From Agapanthus africanus (Eukaryota > Streptophyta > Magnoliopsida > Asparagales > Amaryllidaceae), in assembly GCA_030015575.1 (NCBI GenBank), contig CM057337.1, positions 374,689,582 through 374,753,581 of the forward strand: 64,000 nt of DNA, given 5' to 3'. The notes under the pieces are model-generated. The model searched no databases and had not been told where the DNA came from. It saw only the letters and a list, made by a program, of their open reading frames with translations. Positions 9,118-22,588 of this stretch are shown here, piece by piece (position 1 is the stretch's first letter; each line of letters starts with the position of its first letter). The translations under genes and the position numbers were made by a program.

Positions 9118-11925
9118 TCTCACGACCCAAAGTTTAGATGTGACACTTAGATTGCATAATATCTCAAGATATTTACACAACCCGAGTAAGCCAAAAACCA
9201 AGATCAAAACCCTTTTTGCGGAAATTTTATGAAAATTTAGTTTTTAAGTAAAAATTACAGTTTTAAGTAATTTAGATCTTAACAGTAACTCCTTACTGAA
9301 TTTATAATAAAACAATTATAAAGTGTTAAGTTTGGTTACATCCCTAGTTGGGATCAACAATATCAACAGCGGAAATAAGTATACAACTTATGTGACATCA
9401 AAAGAATCTCAGATATAAGTAAAAGATATACCATTTAACATAACTAAGCGATCTCATCTGTCAAATAATATACATACAACCACCACTCTCATTCTAAGTC
9501 ATAATACAGGGTCTGATGGAGGTTTTCTAGATCCAAAATACAATATCAAAAGAGAAGGTTACTACATATGTAACCCACCTATCAAAAGATGCGATAAAAG
9601 CTGAAAAGTGGATCTGCACTGCTGCTAACCGTCCACTCTACTTCTGCAAGGAACTGTGGCACAACGGGGGTGAGTTGCCAACTCAGTGAATAAAGCTAAT
9701 ATATAACGGCTGATAATGTAAATATGACGAACTAAAACTAATTTCAACAATAGTGAATGCGATACATAATAACAACTGGAGAAATGAATATGTAATACTC
9801 CATATATGAATCAAAACTGAAATCTCATCAATTATTTTCCAAATCATATTCATTTTTCTCCGTGCCTAACATCGACACAAATCTTCGGTGTTTCATCAGG
9901 CATTATTCCTCGAACGATCCTGTAATCAATAACACCGGTCGGTATCATCTAGATATCCGCCGTGTTTCATAACTGTCTCCGGAATCGAGTATCCTCGTTA
10001 GGCTCCCCGCCTAAAGTGCGGCTATCCTGCCCCTGGGTCTCGACCGGATCCACCATGTATCCAATGTATCCTCACCGACTCATTCTGGATAAAATTGTAA
10101 ATCCATAACCGTATACCCGTAGACTCGGTCCGGAATAAAACCAAATTATAAAAACGACATATCATGGTGGACATGACACATAATCATGAAAATCACTGAT
10201 TTTTCGTAATAGTATAGGAAAACTTAAAATCATAAATCCTTAATAATACAAATACCTCTTATATCAACTACCAATACTGGAATACAAAATATGATGTAAT
10301 ATATGCTAATTACTACGAATATTGATACTTAAGGTATGATAAGAATCATTTTTAACAGAATAATTTCTAAGTGTGACGTGATATGTTAATATCGACAAGG
10401 TGTAGTGTAACATGTAGATATGTTCATGTGCGGCATAACTCGTCGATAATAGTGCAGTGTTCTAACAAGTATTAATCATGTAGGTATATATGTAGATTTA
10501 AGAATGCATATGATAAAGTTAACATACAAAAGAAAAACTTGAATTTAAATCTAACTACGGGCGTATCACGCCATCTTTACAAGATACCCCGGTAGATGTT
10601 TAGTCTACTCACTGGAAAACGTCGTAATTACTCAGGAATCGCCAATTCTTTTCCTTTCCTTGCCGCCTCCGAAGTTCCCGCACTCAAATCTAACATTGAA
10701 TTAACTTGTATAAGAAAATGGCTACATTCCGATACGGCAAAATCTTGAAAACACAAGTTGTACGTACTAATTATACTATGTACGACTATTGCAACGATCT
10801 AACACTTAACCTTACTAAAATTTAACCCAACATCGTTTCGCAATAGAAAAAAGAACGTGTTACGTTTTACCTCTGTCGTATTTGAGAATTTTGATCTCTT
10901 TCCGATATTTGCTCCCATATTTTATATACAGTTTAACTAACTTAATTAAACAATACCAAATTATCCTAGCATATATACAGAAACCTACTCCAAACCCCAA
11001 ATCTCCAAACTCCCCTACAAATCCGGCGACGCCGGAAATTGCTATATCTCACCGGCCAAAATCCGAGCCCCTGGGTTCGTGCTCTTATGGTTTGTTCTAA
11101 ATCCAACATACAACATTAAGGCACTGTTTGGTTAAGTTAACTTTTATCTAAACTATAGCAGATTAAAACAGAGTTCAGTTTTGCCTAAAATACGATATTA
11201 TAGACATTTTGATTTCTAATTTAAACTAGTTACAGAACTAAATTCCTACAGTAATTAAGGATTTTAACTACAATGGATTGCTGTAAGAACTCCCTCCAAT
11301 ATGCACAAGCTCCTAGTTCCTAGCTTGATGGTGGAAATCCTAGAACTTAGCTCTTCCCTTCTCCTTTCTTTTGTTCTTCCTTGCTGGTTCTAGTTTTCTT
11401 TTTCTTTCTTTTAATTTTTTAGATTTTAAATTAGCTAAATGATTTGAACACATGCTATATATGACAAGGATAAGGGTGATGTGTAGTAGGAGGTGTCAAA
11501 GATCAAGGTGTGCCATCCTCATGCAAGGAGGAGGTGTTGTGTGTGTGTTGTGCATGCAAGAAGGATGTGTTAAGGTATCATCATTTCCAATTTGATTTAT
11601 CTTGTGATAAATTATGAACTAAAGCCTTATTTAACCTCTTTTCTACTTACACCCTTAACAATTTCCATTTGCAAAATTCCCTAAACTTTACACAAAGACC
11701 CCTCACTAACTATGTCATTATATAACACTATTTTAATTAAGAATGAAGCTAAATTTCTCATTAAAACCCTTATAATTTATTTATGTTACATATTAAAATT
11801 TTAATTTAATTTGTTTTACATACTATTTATGAAGATGTCTTATTTGATTTTAATAACTTTTTAATTTAACATTTTATTAATTAATTAATTAATTTTATTT
11901 ATTTCTAAATTTTCAAAATGCTACA
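9118..11925 (-). repeat. 3' LTR of H (left)
   Basis: About 2.8 kb. On the minus strand it opens TGTAGCATTTTGAAAA at 11925, next to the polypurine tract, and closes with the GGGTCGTGA-type end common in Tekay/Del LTRs. It aligns with the right LTR through most of its length. It includes an AT-rich ATTA-repeat tract near 11876-11895. No gene is seen inside it. Confidence 0.88.
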
Positions 11926-11940
11926 ATATTTCCCCCCTTA
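11926..11940 (-). promoter_or_regulatory. Polypurine tract of H
   Basis: The minus-strand reading AAGGGGGGAAATATT lies immediately inside the left LTR, the usual plus-strand priming site of an LTR element. Confidence 0.8.
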
Positions 11941-11967
11941 AGAAAATTCGGTCCCCGAATTTAAAAC

Positions 11968-13303
11968 TTAACAAGACGTACGTTTAAAAAGATGGGGAAA
12001 TTTCTTTCGCATCGCATCCTCGGTCTCCCAAGTGATCTCTTCGCGATTCGTTCCTCGCCAAAGAACCTTTACAGATGGAAGTACCTTTGATATCAGTTTC
12101 TCTGCCTGCCGGTCTAGAATAGTTACAGGCTGCACTGTATAGGATAAATCTGGCTCAAGCTGTAAGGTCTGATGCTGGATCGCATGAGAAGGATCGTGAG
12201 GATACTTGCGAAGCATCGTTACGTGAAACACCGAATGTACATTAGGAAAACTCGGTGGAAGTGCTAACCGATAAGCTACAACACCCACTCTTTCCAGAAT
12301 CTCGTAGGGTCCGACATATCTGGGGTTGAGCTTTCCCTTTTTCCCTAAACGCATCACACCTTTCATCGGAGATACTTGAAGGAACACATGATCTCCCACC
12401 TCAAACTCGAGTCTATGACGTCTTTGATCTGCATAAGATTTCTGTCTTCACTGGGACGCTCTCATTCTGTCTCGTATCATCTGAATCTTTTCCGTAGTCT
12501 CATGTACTATCTGCGGTCCCAAAATGCTACTCTCGCTCAGTTCCGTCCAGCAAACGGGCGATCGACATTTCCTCCCATACAAAACTTCAAAGGGTGCCAT
12601 CTGGATCGTCTCCTGAAAACTGTTGTTGTACGAAAATTCTATTAAAGGTAGGTGACGATCCTAACTACCACCGAAATCAAGGCTGCAAGCACGAAGCATA
12701 TCCTCAAGAGTCTGAATGGTCCGCTCTGACTGACCATCCGTCTGTGGGTGAAAAGTTGTACTAAAACTCAATCGTGTACCAAGAGCTTCTTGAAGTTTCT
12801 GCCATAGCCTGTTAGTAAACTGGGTACCCCTATCTGACACTATGCTCGTCGGAACTCCATGCAATCAGACAATCTCGTCGATATAAATCTGAGCATACTG
12901 TGCAAACCCATACGTCGTCTTCACCAGAAGAAAATGAGCTGCTTTTGTCAATCTATCTACAATCACCCAGATGGAGTCATACCCTCTGCTAGTCCTGGGT
13001 AGACTCACAACGAAATCCATGGAAATCTGTTCCCATTTCCACTTCGGAATGGGCAAGGGCTGCAACTCTCCTGCCGGCCTCTGGTGCTCGGCCTTGACTT
13101 ACTGACAAAACAAACTCCTCAACATCCTTCTTCATTCCTTCCCACCAATGAACATCCTTCAAGTCATGATATATCTTGGTAGAACCAGGATAAATACTGT
13201 ATACTGATCGATGGGCCTCCTCTAAGATCTCATTTCTCAGTCCATCCGAATCTGGCACACAAAGACGAGTCCCATAACGTAATACTCCACGGTCATCTAT
13301 CAC
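11968..13303 (-). pseudogene. Integrase and chromodomain region of H
   Basis: Remnant of a gypsy integrase. Visible parts include the zinc-binding and core region ([38 protein letters not shown]) and a C-terminal part with GPYEIL, HVTMLRKY and VKVLWRGTNREEITWE. The last segment is the chromodomain type that defines plant chromoviruses and marks the Tekay/Del clade. It lies between the polypurine tract and the RNase H part, as expected. Broken; no working product. Confidence 0.88.
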
Positions 13304-13330
13304 GAACTCCGACTCTCTGCACTGCCTAAC

Positions 13331-14845
13331 CTAATCCATAATCTCCGATATACGAGCATCTGCGGGCTGTGTCTCTCGAATATGATCCAATAACCGAGGA
13401 CGGGTGCAAACATGTGCTAACTGTCCTCCTGTAGACGTAAACTCGAACTGTACACGACTATCACATAAAATCTGCCAGTCTGTAGAAGACTGTCTCTGTA
13501 AGGTGCGCAAATGAGATAAGCTACCTCCAGGCCTCCGACTCAAGGCATCTGCTACAACATTCGCTTTGCCTGGATGATACAAGATCTCACAATCGTAATC
13601 CTTCACAAGTTCCATCCATCTACGCTGCCTTAGATTCAGATCCCTCTGCTGAAAAATATACTTCAAGCTCTTATGATCTGTAAAAATCTGGCACGACTCT
13701 CCATCCAAGAAATGCCTCTAAATCTTTAGTGCGAAAACTACTGCAGCCATCTCCAAATCATGAGTGGGGTAGTTCTGCTCGTTCCTCTTCAACAGTCGAG
13801 AAGCATAAGCTACAACCCTGCCGTGCTGTATCAACACACAGCCTAAACCCACTCGATAGGCATCACAATACACCACGAAACCACCTGACCTGGAAGGTAA
13901 AGATAAGACAGGTGCAGTCGTCAAGCGAGTCTTCAACTGCTGGAAACTCTGCTCACACGCATCTGTCCAAAGAAATGAAACTTCTTTCCTAGTCAATCCG
14001 GTCAACGGTGCGGCGATCCGAGAAAAATCCTGCACAAAACGTCTGTAATAACCGGCCAGGCCTAAGAAACTTCGAACCTCTGTAACTGACACAGGTCTGG
14101 GCCAGTGTTGTACTGATTCTATCTTCTTCGGGTCTATACGTATGCCATCTCTTGTAACTACGTGACCTAAGAAATCTACACTATCCATCCAGAAAGCACA
14201 CTTAGAGAATTTAGAGAACAGTTGATGCTCCTTCAAGGTCTGTAACATGATACGCAAATGCTGCTCGTGCTCCTCTCGGCTCCGGGAATAAACAAGAATA
14301 TCATCTATGAATACTATAATAAACTGATCAAGGAATGGTCTGAAGATACAATTCATCATATCCATAAAAGCTGCTGGGGCGTTGGTGAGTCCGAACGACA
14401 TCACCAGAAACTCGTAATGCCCATATCGTGTGCGAAAAGCAGTCTTCGGAATGTCATCCTTCCGAACCTTCAACTGGTGATACCCTGACCGTAAATCAAT
14501 CTTTGAGAAGTAGCCAGCTCCCTGCAGCTGATCAAATAAGTCATCGATACGTGGTAGTAGATACCTATTTCGCACAGTAACTCGATTCAGCTGTCGGTAA
14601 TCGATGCACAATCTCATGCTACCGTCCTTCTTCTTAACGAACAAGACTGGATCCCCCCACGGTGATACACTTGGACGAACAAGTCCTCTACCTAACAACT
14701 CTTGCAACTGGCTTTTGAGTTCCTTCAACTCTGTCGGGGCCATCCGATAGGGTGGTATAGAAATAGGCCCCACACCCGGAATCAAGTCAATGCAAAATTC
14801 AATATCGCGATCGGGCGGTAATCCTGGTAACTCAGCAGGAAACAC
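13331..14845 (-). pseudogene. Reverse transcriptase and RNase H region of H
   Basis: Carries the palm motifs of a gypsy reverse transcriptase ([51 protein letters not shown]) followed by an RNase H part ([46 protein letters not shown]). The order and spacing are normal for Ty3/gypsy. It lies downstream of the protease part on the minus strand. It is the best-preserved portion of H. Confidence 0.92.
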
Positions 14846-14857
14846 ATCCGGAAATTC

Positions 14858-15361
14858 TCATGCGATTGGAACCTGGTCCAACGGAATCTTAGCGGCTCCT
14901 ATATCCTGAACAAATGCTAAGAACCCATGACAACCTTTCTTCAAGAGTCGTCCCGCACAAACAGCAGAAATCATGTTGGTATGAGTTATATTATAGTCTC
15001 CTTGCGCAACAAAGCTCGGTTCACCCGGAAAACAAAATCTGACCGCTTTCTCCCGACAATCTACATAAGCATGACAAGCGGCCAACCAATCCATACCAAG
15101 AAGTATATCAAAATCTAACATATCCAGTAGAATTAGATCAACTAATGAATCCCAGTCACCGATACGTACTGAACATGACTTGAATACCTGTCGAGCTACA
15201 AAAGAATCACCTACCGGAGTAATCACCACTAACGATAACTCTAACAACGGCGACTCTCTCCCCAGAGAAATTGCAAAGCGTGAAGATACGTAAGAATGTG
15301 TAAAACCGGGATCAAATAAAATATGTGCATCTAACGAACATACTACAAGAGTACCTGTCAC
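14858..15361 (-). pseudogene. Aspartic protease region of H
   Basis: The retropepsin-like fold is recognised from LFDPGFTHSYVS, DFDILLGMDWLAACHA and YVDCREKAVRF, which are standard in plant chromovirus protease domains. It sits between gag and reverse transcriptase. Part of the broken polyprotein of H. Confidence 0.82.
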
Positions 15362-15393
15362 AACTGCATTGGATGTCTGGGCATCCTGTGGAG

Positions 15394-16620
15394 TCAGCGC
15401 AAAGACTCGTGCCTGGCCCCTGCCTGCATCCTGTCGTCCACTACCTCTATCTCCTCGACCTCTATGGAAGCGTCCAGCAAAGCCTCGACCTCATGGTGCA
15501 ACTGCCTGGCGCGTAGGGCCAGCAGGGGGAGGAAGTAAAGCCATCGACGTAGAACATGGAGTGGGTAAAGCAGCCTGTGGAGTAACAGTTCCGCTATGGC
15601 GTGTACACCTTCTAGCCATATGCCCTGAAGTCCGCAACTATAACATGTAAGTGGGGTCCTCTGATCATCGGGGTATGAACTGAACATCTGTCCCTGAGTC
15701 CAACCTCGTCCGAAACAACGGCCTGGAGCGTACCTGCCTCTACTTCTGCCAAACTGTCTAGTCATTGACCCAATTGGTCTAATCCTCTTTGGCTCCAGAA
15801 CAATCACTGCCTCGCTCAAACGCTCTTCCACTCGTATAGCTGCATCCATGGCCTGCGCATAAGTGTCGAAATGCTGGGAGCCTATCGCAGGAAACAGCTG
15901 TGTATCCAAACTCCTTATGAACCTCTTCACCTGAAGCTGCTCCGTAGGAACTAAGTATGGAGCATAGCGCGACAACTGGGTGAATCGTAAATCATAATCT
16001 GCCACCGACATACTCGCAGATTTTCGCAACGCTTCAAAACTGCTAGCTCTTGCGTCCCTCACACTCTGTGGAAGAAATCTAGCAAGAAAGACCTTAGAAA
16101 ACTCAGTCCACGACATCGAAGGAAGACCCGTAGCTCGCCCTCTCTCCATCGACTCACACCACTCCTATGCAAGTCCCTCCAAACGAAAGCTAGTCAGCTC
16201 AACTGATCTCGCATCAGAACACCGCAATGATCTGCCAATCCTTGCCATCCTATCTAGAAAGGATTGAGGATCCTCCCCTACATCGGTCCATGTAAATACC
16301 AGAGGTCTCAACCTCATAAACTCTTGAAGCGATACCTCCATCACCCTCGTGTCTACCAGTGCGACTGTCTGCGTGGGCTCTACCTCGGACTCTGACATAG
16401 TCGGTGCCGGATCCTGTCTCTGTACTCGAGTGGCCTCAGCTAACTGTCCTACCACCCGCTGCAATCCTAACATGCCCTCCTCTATCCTAGTCAGTCGATC
16501 TGGAGGAGGAGGATCAACATGCTCACGCACCGCCAGACTGTCCGGTGTACCAGTCTCCGTCACAGGCGGACTTGCCCTAGCTACATCTCTGGCTGCGGCT
16601 CTCCTGGCTCGTGTGGCCAT
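15394..16620 (-). pseudogene. Gag region of H
   Basis: The likely start is the ATG at 16620 (MATRARRAAARDVARA), about 260 nt after the primer site. Capsid features follow: GEDPQSFLDRM, WTEFSKVFLARFLPQSVRDA, YDLRFTQLSRYAPYLV, then an Arg/Gly-rich linker and the beginning of a CCHC knuckle (CYSCG). This is the usual layout of Tekay/Del gag. The region is broken in more than one place. Confidence 0.85.
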
Positions 16621-16882
16621 AGCAATTGGAACAAGAAACGAGAGTTGATAAGGCTTTCGAATAGGAGTAATTAATAATTGAGAGTCAAAGGAAGGATAAA
16701 TCGAGATAGACATCCTAAGGTTACTTAGGCCGAGTATTATAACGTAAATATGCCACGGGACATACGTACGGTACTGCACTCATCCTAATTCACCTACTCC
16801 ATCAAACCAAAGGTCATCCTACGTAACGAACTCAAGTCGACTTACCTTAACTCACTACTCGATTCCGTAAGATTAATCCTAA

Positions 16883-16894
16883 GCTCTGATACCA
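16883..16894 (-). promoter_or_regulatory. Primer binding site of H, tRNA-Met
   Basis: Minus-strand TGGTATCAGAGC, four bases inside the right LTR. Orientation agrees with the minus-strand pol. Confidence 0.9.
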
Positions 16895-16898
16895 ACTT

Positions 16899-19800
16899 TG
16901 TCACGACCCAAAGTTTAGATGTGACCGGCACTTAGATTGCATAATATCTCAAGATATTTACACAACCCGAGTAAGCCAAAAACCAAGATCAAAACCCTTT
17001 TTGCGGAAATTTTATTAAAATTTAGTTTTAAAGTAAAAATTACAGTTTTAAGTAATTTAGATCTTAACAGTAACTCCCTACTGAATTTTTAGTAAAAAAA
17101 TTAGAAAGTGTTAAGTTTTGTTACATCCCAATTGGGATCAACAATATCAACAGCGGAAATAAGTATACAACTTATGTGACATCAAAAGAATCTCAGACAT
17201 ATGTAAAAGAAATACCATTTAACATAACTAAGCGATCTCATCTGTCAAATAATATACATACAACCACCACTCTCATTCTAAGTCATAATACAGGGTCTGA
17301 TGGAGGTTTTTTAGATCCAAAATACAATAGCAAAAGAGAAGGTTACTACATATGTAACCCACCAATCAAAAGATGGGATAAAAGCTGAAAAATGGATCTG
17401 CATTGCTGCTAACCGTCCACTCTACTCCTGTAAGGAACTGTGGCATAATGGGGGTGAGTTGCCAACTCAGTGAATAAAACTAACATATAACGGCTGATAA
17501 TGTAAATATGACGAACTAGAATTAATTTCAACAATAGTGAATGCAATACATAATAACAACTGGAGGAATGAATATGTAATACTCCATATATGAATCAAAA
17601 TTGAAATCTCGTCAATTATTTTCCAAATCATATTCATTTTTCTCCGTGCCTAACATCGACACAAATCTTCGGTGTTTCATCAAGCATCATTTCTCGAACG
17701 ATCCTGTAATCAATAACACCGGTCGGTATCATCTAGATATCCACCGTGTTTCATAACTGTCTCTGGAATCGAGCATCCTCATTAGGCTCCCCGCCTAAAG
17801 TGCGGCTATCCTGCCCGTGGGTCTCGACCGGGTCCACCATGTATCCAATTGTATCCCCACCGACTCAGTCTGGAGAAAATTGTAAATCCGTAACCGTATA
17901 CACCCAGACTCGGTCCGGAATAAAACCAAATCATAAAAATGATATATCATGGTGGATGTGACACATAATCATGAAAATCACTGATTTTTCGTAATAGTAT
18001 AGGAAAACTTAAAATCATAAATCCTTAATAATGCAAATGCCTCTTATATAAACTACTAATACTTGAATACAAAATATGATGTCATATATGCTAATTACTA
18101 CGAATATTGATACTTAAGGTATGATAAGAATCATTTTTAACAGAATAATTTCTAAGTGTGACGTGGCATGTTAATATCGACAAGGTGTAGTGTAACCTGT
18201 AGATATGTACATGTGCAGCATAACTCGTCGATAATGGTGCAGTGTTCTAACAAGTATTAATCATGTAGGTATATATGTAGATTTAAGAATGCATATGATA
18301 AATTTAACATACAAAAGCAAAACTTGAATTTAAATCTAACTACAGACGTATCACGTCATCTTTACAAGATCTCCCGGTAGATGCCGGAAATTGCCTATAT
18401 CTCGCCGGCCAAAATCCGAGCCCCTGGGTTCGTGCTTCTATGGTTTGTTCTAGATCCAACATACAAGATTAAGGCACTGTTTGGTTAAGTTAACTTTTAT
18501 CTAAACTATAGCAGATTAAAACAGAGTTCGGTTTTTCCTAAAAAATGATATTATAAACATTTTGATTTCTAATTTAAACTAGTTACAGAACTAAATTCCT
18601 ACAGTAATTAAGGATTTTACCTATAAGGGATTGCTCGAAGAACTCCCTCCAATATGCACAAGCTCCTAGTTCCTAGCTTGATGGTGGAAATCCTAAAACT
18701 TAGGTCTTCCCTTCTCCTTTCTTTTGTTCTTCCTTGCTTGTTCTAGTTTTCTTTTTCTTTCTTTTAATTTTTCAGATTTTAAATTAGCTAAATGATCTGA
18801 ACACATGCTATCTATGACAAGGATAAGGGTGATGTGTAGTAGGTGTAAGGTTAGTATAGCACCCTATGAAGTGTTTTGAAGCATCACATGACCCAAAGTT
18901 ATAATTTTTAAGGTGCTAAACTAATATGCAAAGGGATCGATCCTAGAAAATTAGGGTTATGAAACTTTAGGCTAAAAAAGATTAGGGTTTGAAGGCTACA
19001 ACCTTTGTAGCTCCCTTTTGCTAGACTCCTTGGTGTCTTGGGTGTTGAATCGAGGTCCTCTCGAAGTTCCCTTGCGTCCACGACGATCCACCACGGAGTA
19101 CTCCGTCCAAGCTCGCTTCTTTGGAAAACCGAAAGAAACACTCTAATCAAGTCGGCTAGACTTGAGTAGAATGATGTTGTGGTTTGGAATCTCACTTCAA
19201 AAACCTATCTTTAAGTGGTATTTGCTCACTAGGAAAATCAAGAGAGCAAAGGAGCTAGAGGAAGAAGATGGTGGCAATTTTAACAAGAGATAAAAAGTTA
19301 ACTCTTGTGAAGAAAATGAAATATATCAATATATATTTTATGTAAGTCATGCTATGAACCATGGTTAAAGTGATGGAGACATTATTTAACTTTAGTTTAG
19401 AATGATAAAGAGAAGGATAACCTTAGGTTAGTGGTAGTTGAGCATGGTTAGTTCAAAGGAAGAATGTAGAAGCAAGAATGATTATCCTTTTCTTTTTCAT
19501 TTTACTTTAAAACCAAAATTAAATAATTATCCATTGTTTAATCCATGGTGTGAGTCTTATATTGCCACCATTTCCATATGCTAACAACCATGATGGATGA
19601 GTGTATGTATGTGTGCATGTATGCACATTCATATGTGCATGAAACTAGCATGAAAGAAAGAAAGAAAAGCACACATGCATGCACACATCTATCATCAAAG
19701 AAAAGGTTTTAAGTGAGAAAACTAATGGTTAAATGATAAATCAACACTTGATTTATCAATCCGGTCATATCTCATACGACCCCACAAAAAGCAGTTCACC

Positions 19801-21371
19801 CGATCAATGTTCGGTATCATATACGCACATTTCAATCGGGTGCATGCGCATATCGCATATGCGCACCACAACGTTTCGCCTGGACTGGGTAACTCCTTTG
19901 TGGGACTTTAAGACTCGTCAATACGCCGGCAGAGGGTGATGATCATATCAGGTACCCTCAAGCCGCAAGCGGTCAGCTAAACGTAACGGCCACCCGGGTA
20001 TTGCGCGATCAGAAGACAACAAGCGAACCTGCTACAACTCCCGTCGAGCCATCCGGCAACACTACCGTATAGTCCGGTCTCTTCGTCAGATATGCTGCAT
20101 ATCGAGCCTAGGGATGGTCACGTCGACCCCAATAACTCAATAAGTCGTGTCGGTGAATGGTCTATAACAGATCGAGAAATACTGATAACACTTATCAGCA
20201 AATCTCAGCAGCCCTGGCTAGGGACTTGCTGTTATAACCAGTCGAGCACAGCACAGCATCAACTCCCAATACCGGGAGAGACGAAACCCCTCCTATCGCT
20301 CATTGCCTTCGTGTGTCTCGGGACTGTACCCAACGGCCACCTGTTTGCACGACTCAGTAGAGCCGTGGTAGGGTGGCAATCAAAGTACAGTGGGAGAACA
20401 CACAAGACTCCATGACGATCTCAGGTCTACAGACTAACCTGTACCAGTGTCACCTGAGAACTGCTATCCGACGATAGATATAATTCCATATAGGAGTTCT
20501 CGGTGAGTCCGTCCAGTGTACCCAGTCAGCACTGAGCACCCGTATATGATCTTGATGTCAAACATCGATGAATGTGGGAACATCCATCGCCCATCACATG
20601 GGTCTAGTATCATATACGCTAGTCTACTCTGGTATATCGATGCCCCGTCTCGATACACCTCCGACTAGGGACATTTCAGGATATGCTTATAGACTACAAA
20701 TGTCCCACTAGTATGATCTCTATCATAATCAGAGTAGTCAAGCAGATATCCTTGGGGCTTTATCAGCATGTATGAATGAATAAAAGCATGATCAAATCAA
20801 CATGTCAGATAAAGAATAACCAGATAGCATACTATCATGTCGAGCGAGAATGCAAACTGAATATATATACATGTATAGATACATCCACTATCACATAATG
20901 GCCTCTAGGGCATACATATATCCAACAGTAGGAGGTGTTAAAGATCAAGGTGTGCCATCCTCATGCAAGAAGGAGGTGTTGTGTGTGTGTTGTGCATGCA
21001 AGAAGGATGTGTCAAGGTATCATCATTTCCAATTTGATTTATCTTGTGATAAATTCTGAACTAAAGCCTCATTTAACCTCTTTTCTACTTACACCCTTAA
21101 CGATTTCCATTTGCAAAATTCCCTAAACTTTACACAAAGACCCCTCACTAACTATGTTATTATTTAACACTATTTTAATTAAGAATGAAGCTAAATTTCT
21201 CATTAAAACCCTTATAATTTATTTACGTTACATATTAAAATTTTAATTTAATTTGTTTTACATAGTATTTATGAAGATGTCTTATTTGATTTTAATAACT
21301 TTTGAATTTAACATTTTATTAATTAATTAATTAATTAATTTTATTTATTTCTAAATTTTCAAAATGCTACA
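16899..21371 (-). repeat. 5' LTR of H (right), containing solo LTR K
   Basis: Opens TGTCACGACCCAAAG on the plus strand and ends CAAAATGCTACA at 21371. Without K and its duplication it is about 2.4 kb, about 0.4 kb shorter than the left LTR. The sequence on both sides of K aligns with the left LTR (around 11480-11530). Confidence 0.88.
18844..20927 (-). repeat. K: copia BARE/Angela-type solo LTR (2084 bp)
   Basis: Flanked on both sides by the 5-bp duplication GTAGG (18839-18843 and 20928-20932). The left LTR of H shows the unoccupied site. Read on the minus strand it opens TGTTGGATATATGTATGCCC and closes CTTACA. There is no primer site or internal sequence, so this is a solo LTR left by recombination between the two LTRs of a full copy. 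It is closest to the LTR of B. Its dyads are ACTGATAACACTTATCAGC (20181-20199) and CCCTGGCTAGGG (20212-20223). Confidence 0.93.
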
Positions 21372-21737
21372 AAAACCCACATCACCATTCTACTTTAGTA
21401 TAGCCCACTGGATTAGAGTGTTTGCTTCATCTTCATCTTAGATTAAGTGAAGCTTGTAGCTTGAGAAAAGGGGCCCCGGGTGGATCATCGTGGACTTAGA
21501 AGATCTCAAGCAAGATGGTGCAAACTCAAGTTGATCTAAGGAGTCTAGCAAGGAGGTCTATAAAGATTGTATTTTCCCTCACTTAGTGTTAGACACTTGT
21601 TTTTGTATGAGATACTTTATTGTTACCCTAAACTTCTAGTTTGATCCTAGGTTAAAGATTACTGAGCACCCTAAAATTTTTATTGTGGCATGTTTGTTGA
21701 TAGCAAACCTTAGTTAAGGTGCTAAGGAATCCCAACA

Positions 21738-21749
21738 TGGTATCAGAGC
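21738..21749 (+). promoter_or_regulatory. Primer binding site of B, tRNA-Met
   Basis: TGGTATCAGAGC directly after the LTR end CCCAACA. It fixes the orientation of B as plus. Confidence 0.92.
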
Positions 21750-21935
21750 CAAGCTAGAGTTTTAGGGTAACCTAAACGACGTTAAGAACTTCGAACGGAC
21801 ATTGATTACCTGGAAAAATCATTCTCTCGAAATTTTTCAAAATGTTGGAATTTTTCACATTAAAAATATTCAGAAAATCATGCAGGTAATTCTATGGACC
21901 CTCTAGAAGAACGATACCCTAACTCGATTAAATGA

Positions 21936-21979
21936 CCGCGGAACCGCCGCAGAAACATGCTTTCGGCGGCGGTTCACGG
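21936..21979 (+). other. GC-rich leader hairpin of B
   Basis: CCGCGGAACCGCCGC..GAAA, a loop of CATGC, then TTTCGGCGGCGGTTCACGG. The arms pair around the loop. It lies about 190 nt after the primer site, as in A, E1, E2 and F. Confidence 0.78.
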
Positions 21980-22588
21980 TGCCATTTGTGAGGCTCGGGT
22001 CGGCCCTTCTATGGTTGGTCCATAGGTACCGTGGCATACTTATAGGTAATTTTAATTCTGCTCAGGTGTTGAGCTTCTCTGTGAATTTTCTGGGTCATTG
22101 ATCGATCGATCAAATGGTATAACTGTTGGCTATAGTGCCCTCAAGTCAATTATTGGATCACAGGTACGTGATTGCGCTGATTGAGGGAGGACCTATACCC
22201 TTAGGACAGTTTTACTCGAGATGATAGTATGCTATCTGGTTTGTCTTTATCATCGTGTACATGCTTCAGGTGATATTACAGTTCACTATTACATGTTGAT
22301 AGAGCCCATAAGATTCTTGCTTGACTACCAACAGTATGATGGCGATCATATATGTGAGAATTGGGTAGTCTATAAGCACATCCTTAAAGTGTCCCTAGTT
22401 ATGGGAGTTTCGAGACTAGGCATCGATACTCCGATAGTAGACTAGTGTATATAGTTTGAGACCCCGACGAGGGGTGGTGGTCGGTCTCACAAGCCATTGG
22501 TGTCAGTTGGTTCACCTAAGATGTATACAGGTGCTCATTGGGTTATGAGTACACCGGACAGACTCGCAGGGGCACTGCTGATGGGTAC

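Larger units (their letters stand above)
9118..21371 (-). mobile_element. Element H: Ty3/gypsy chromovirus, Tekay/Del type, decayed
   Basis: Minus-strand element with both LTRs (9118-11925 and 16899-21371), tRNA-Met primer site, polypurine tract and parts in gypsy order: gag, protease, reverse transcriptase, RNase H, integrase, chromodomain. It is inserted in the LTR of B; the flanks CAAAC (9113-9117) and AAAAC (21372-21376) are a near-perfect 5-bp duplication, supported by the empty site in K. The right LTR carries solo LTR K. The coding region is broken about seven or eight times. The LTRs differ by several percent by eye and in length, so H is clearly older than L and M. Confidence 0.9.
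7426..21737 (+). repeat. 5' LTR of B, interrupted by H (about 2.05 kb of own sequence)
   Basis: Own sequence is 7426-9117 and 21377-21737; between them lies H with its duplication. The uninterrupted reading around the H site can be compared with K (near 19190), which has no insertion there. The LTR closes CCCAACA at 21737, directly before the primer site. The dyads ACTGATAAGTGTTATCAGT (8150-8168) and CCCTGGCCAGGG (8126-8137) are present. Confidence 0.85.
7426..22123 (+). mobile_element. Element B: Ty1/copia BARE/Angela-type, 5' LTR and start of leader
   Basis: Plus-strand copia element whose 5' LTR (7426-9117 and 21377-21737) is split by the whole of element H. After the LTR come the tRNA-Met primer site and about 370 nt of leader, ended at 22124 by the insertion of C. 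The opening TGTTGGATATATGTATGCCC matches solo LTR K. No coding part is visible; the remainder should lie right of the window, beyond the remainder of C. Confidence 0.85.
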
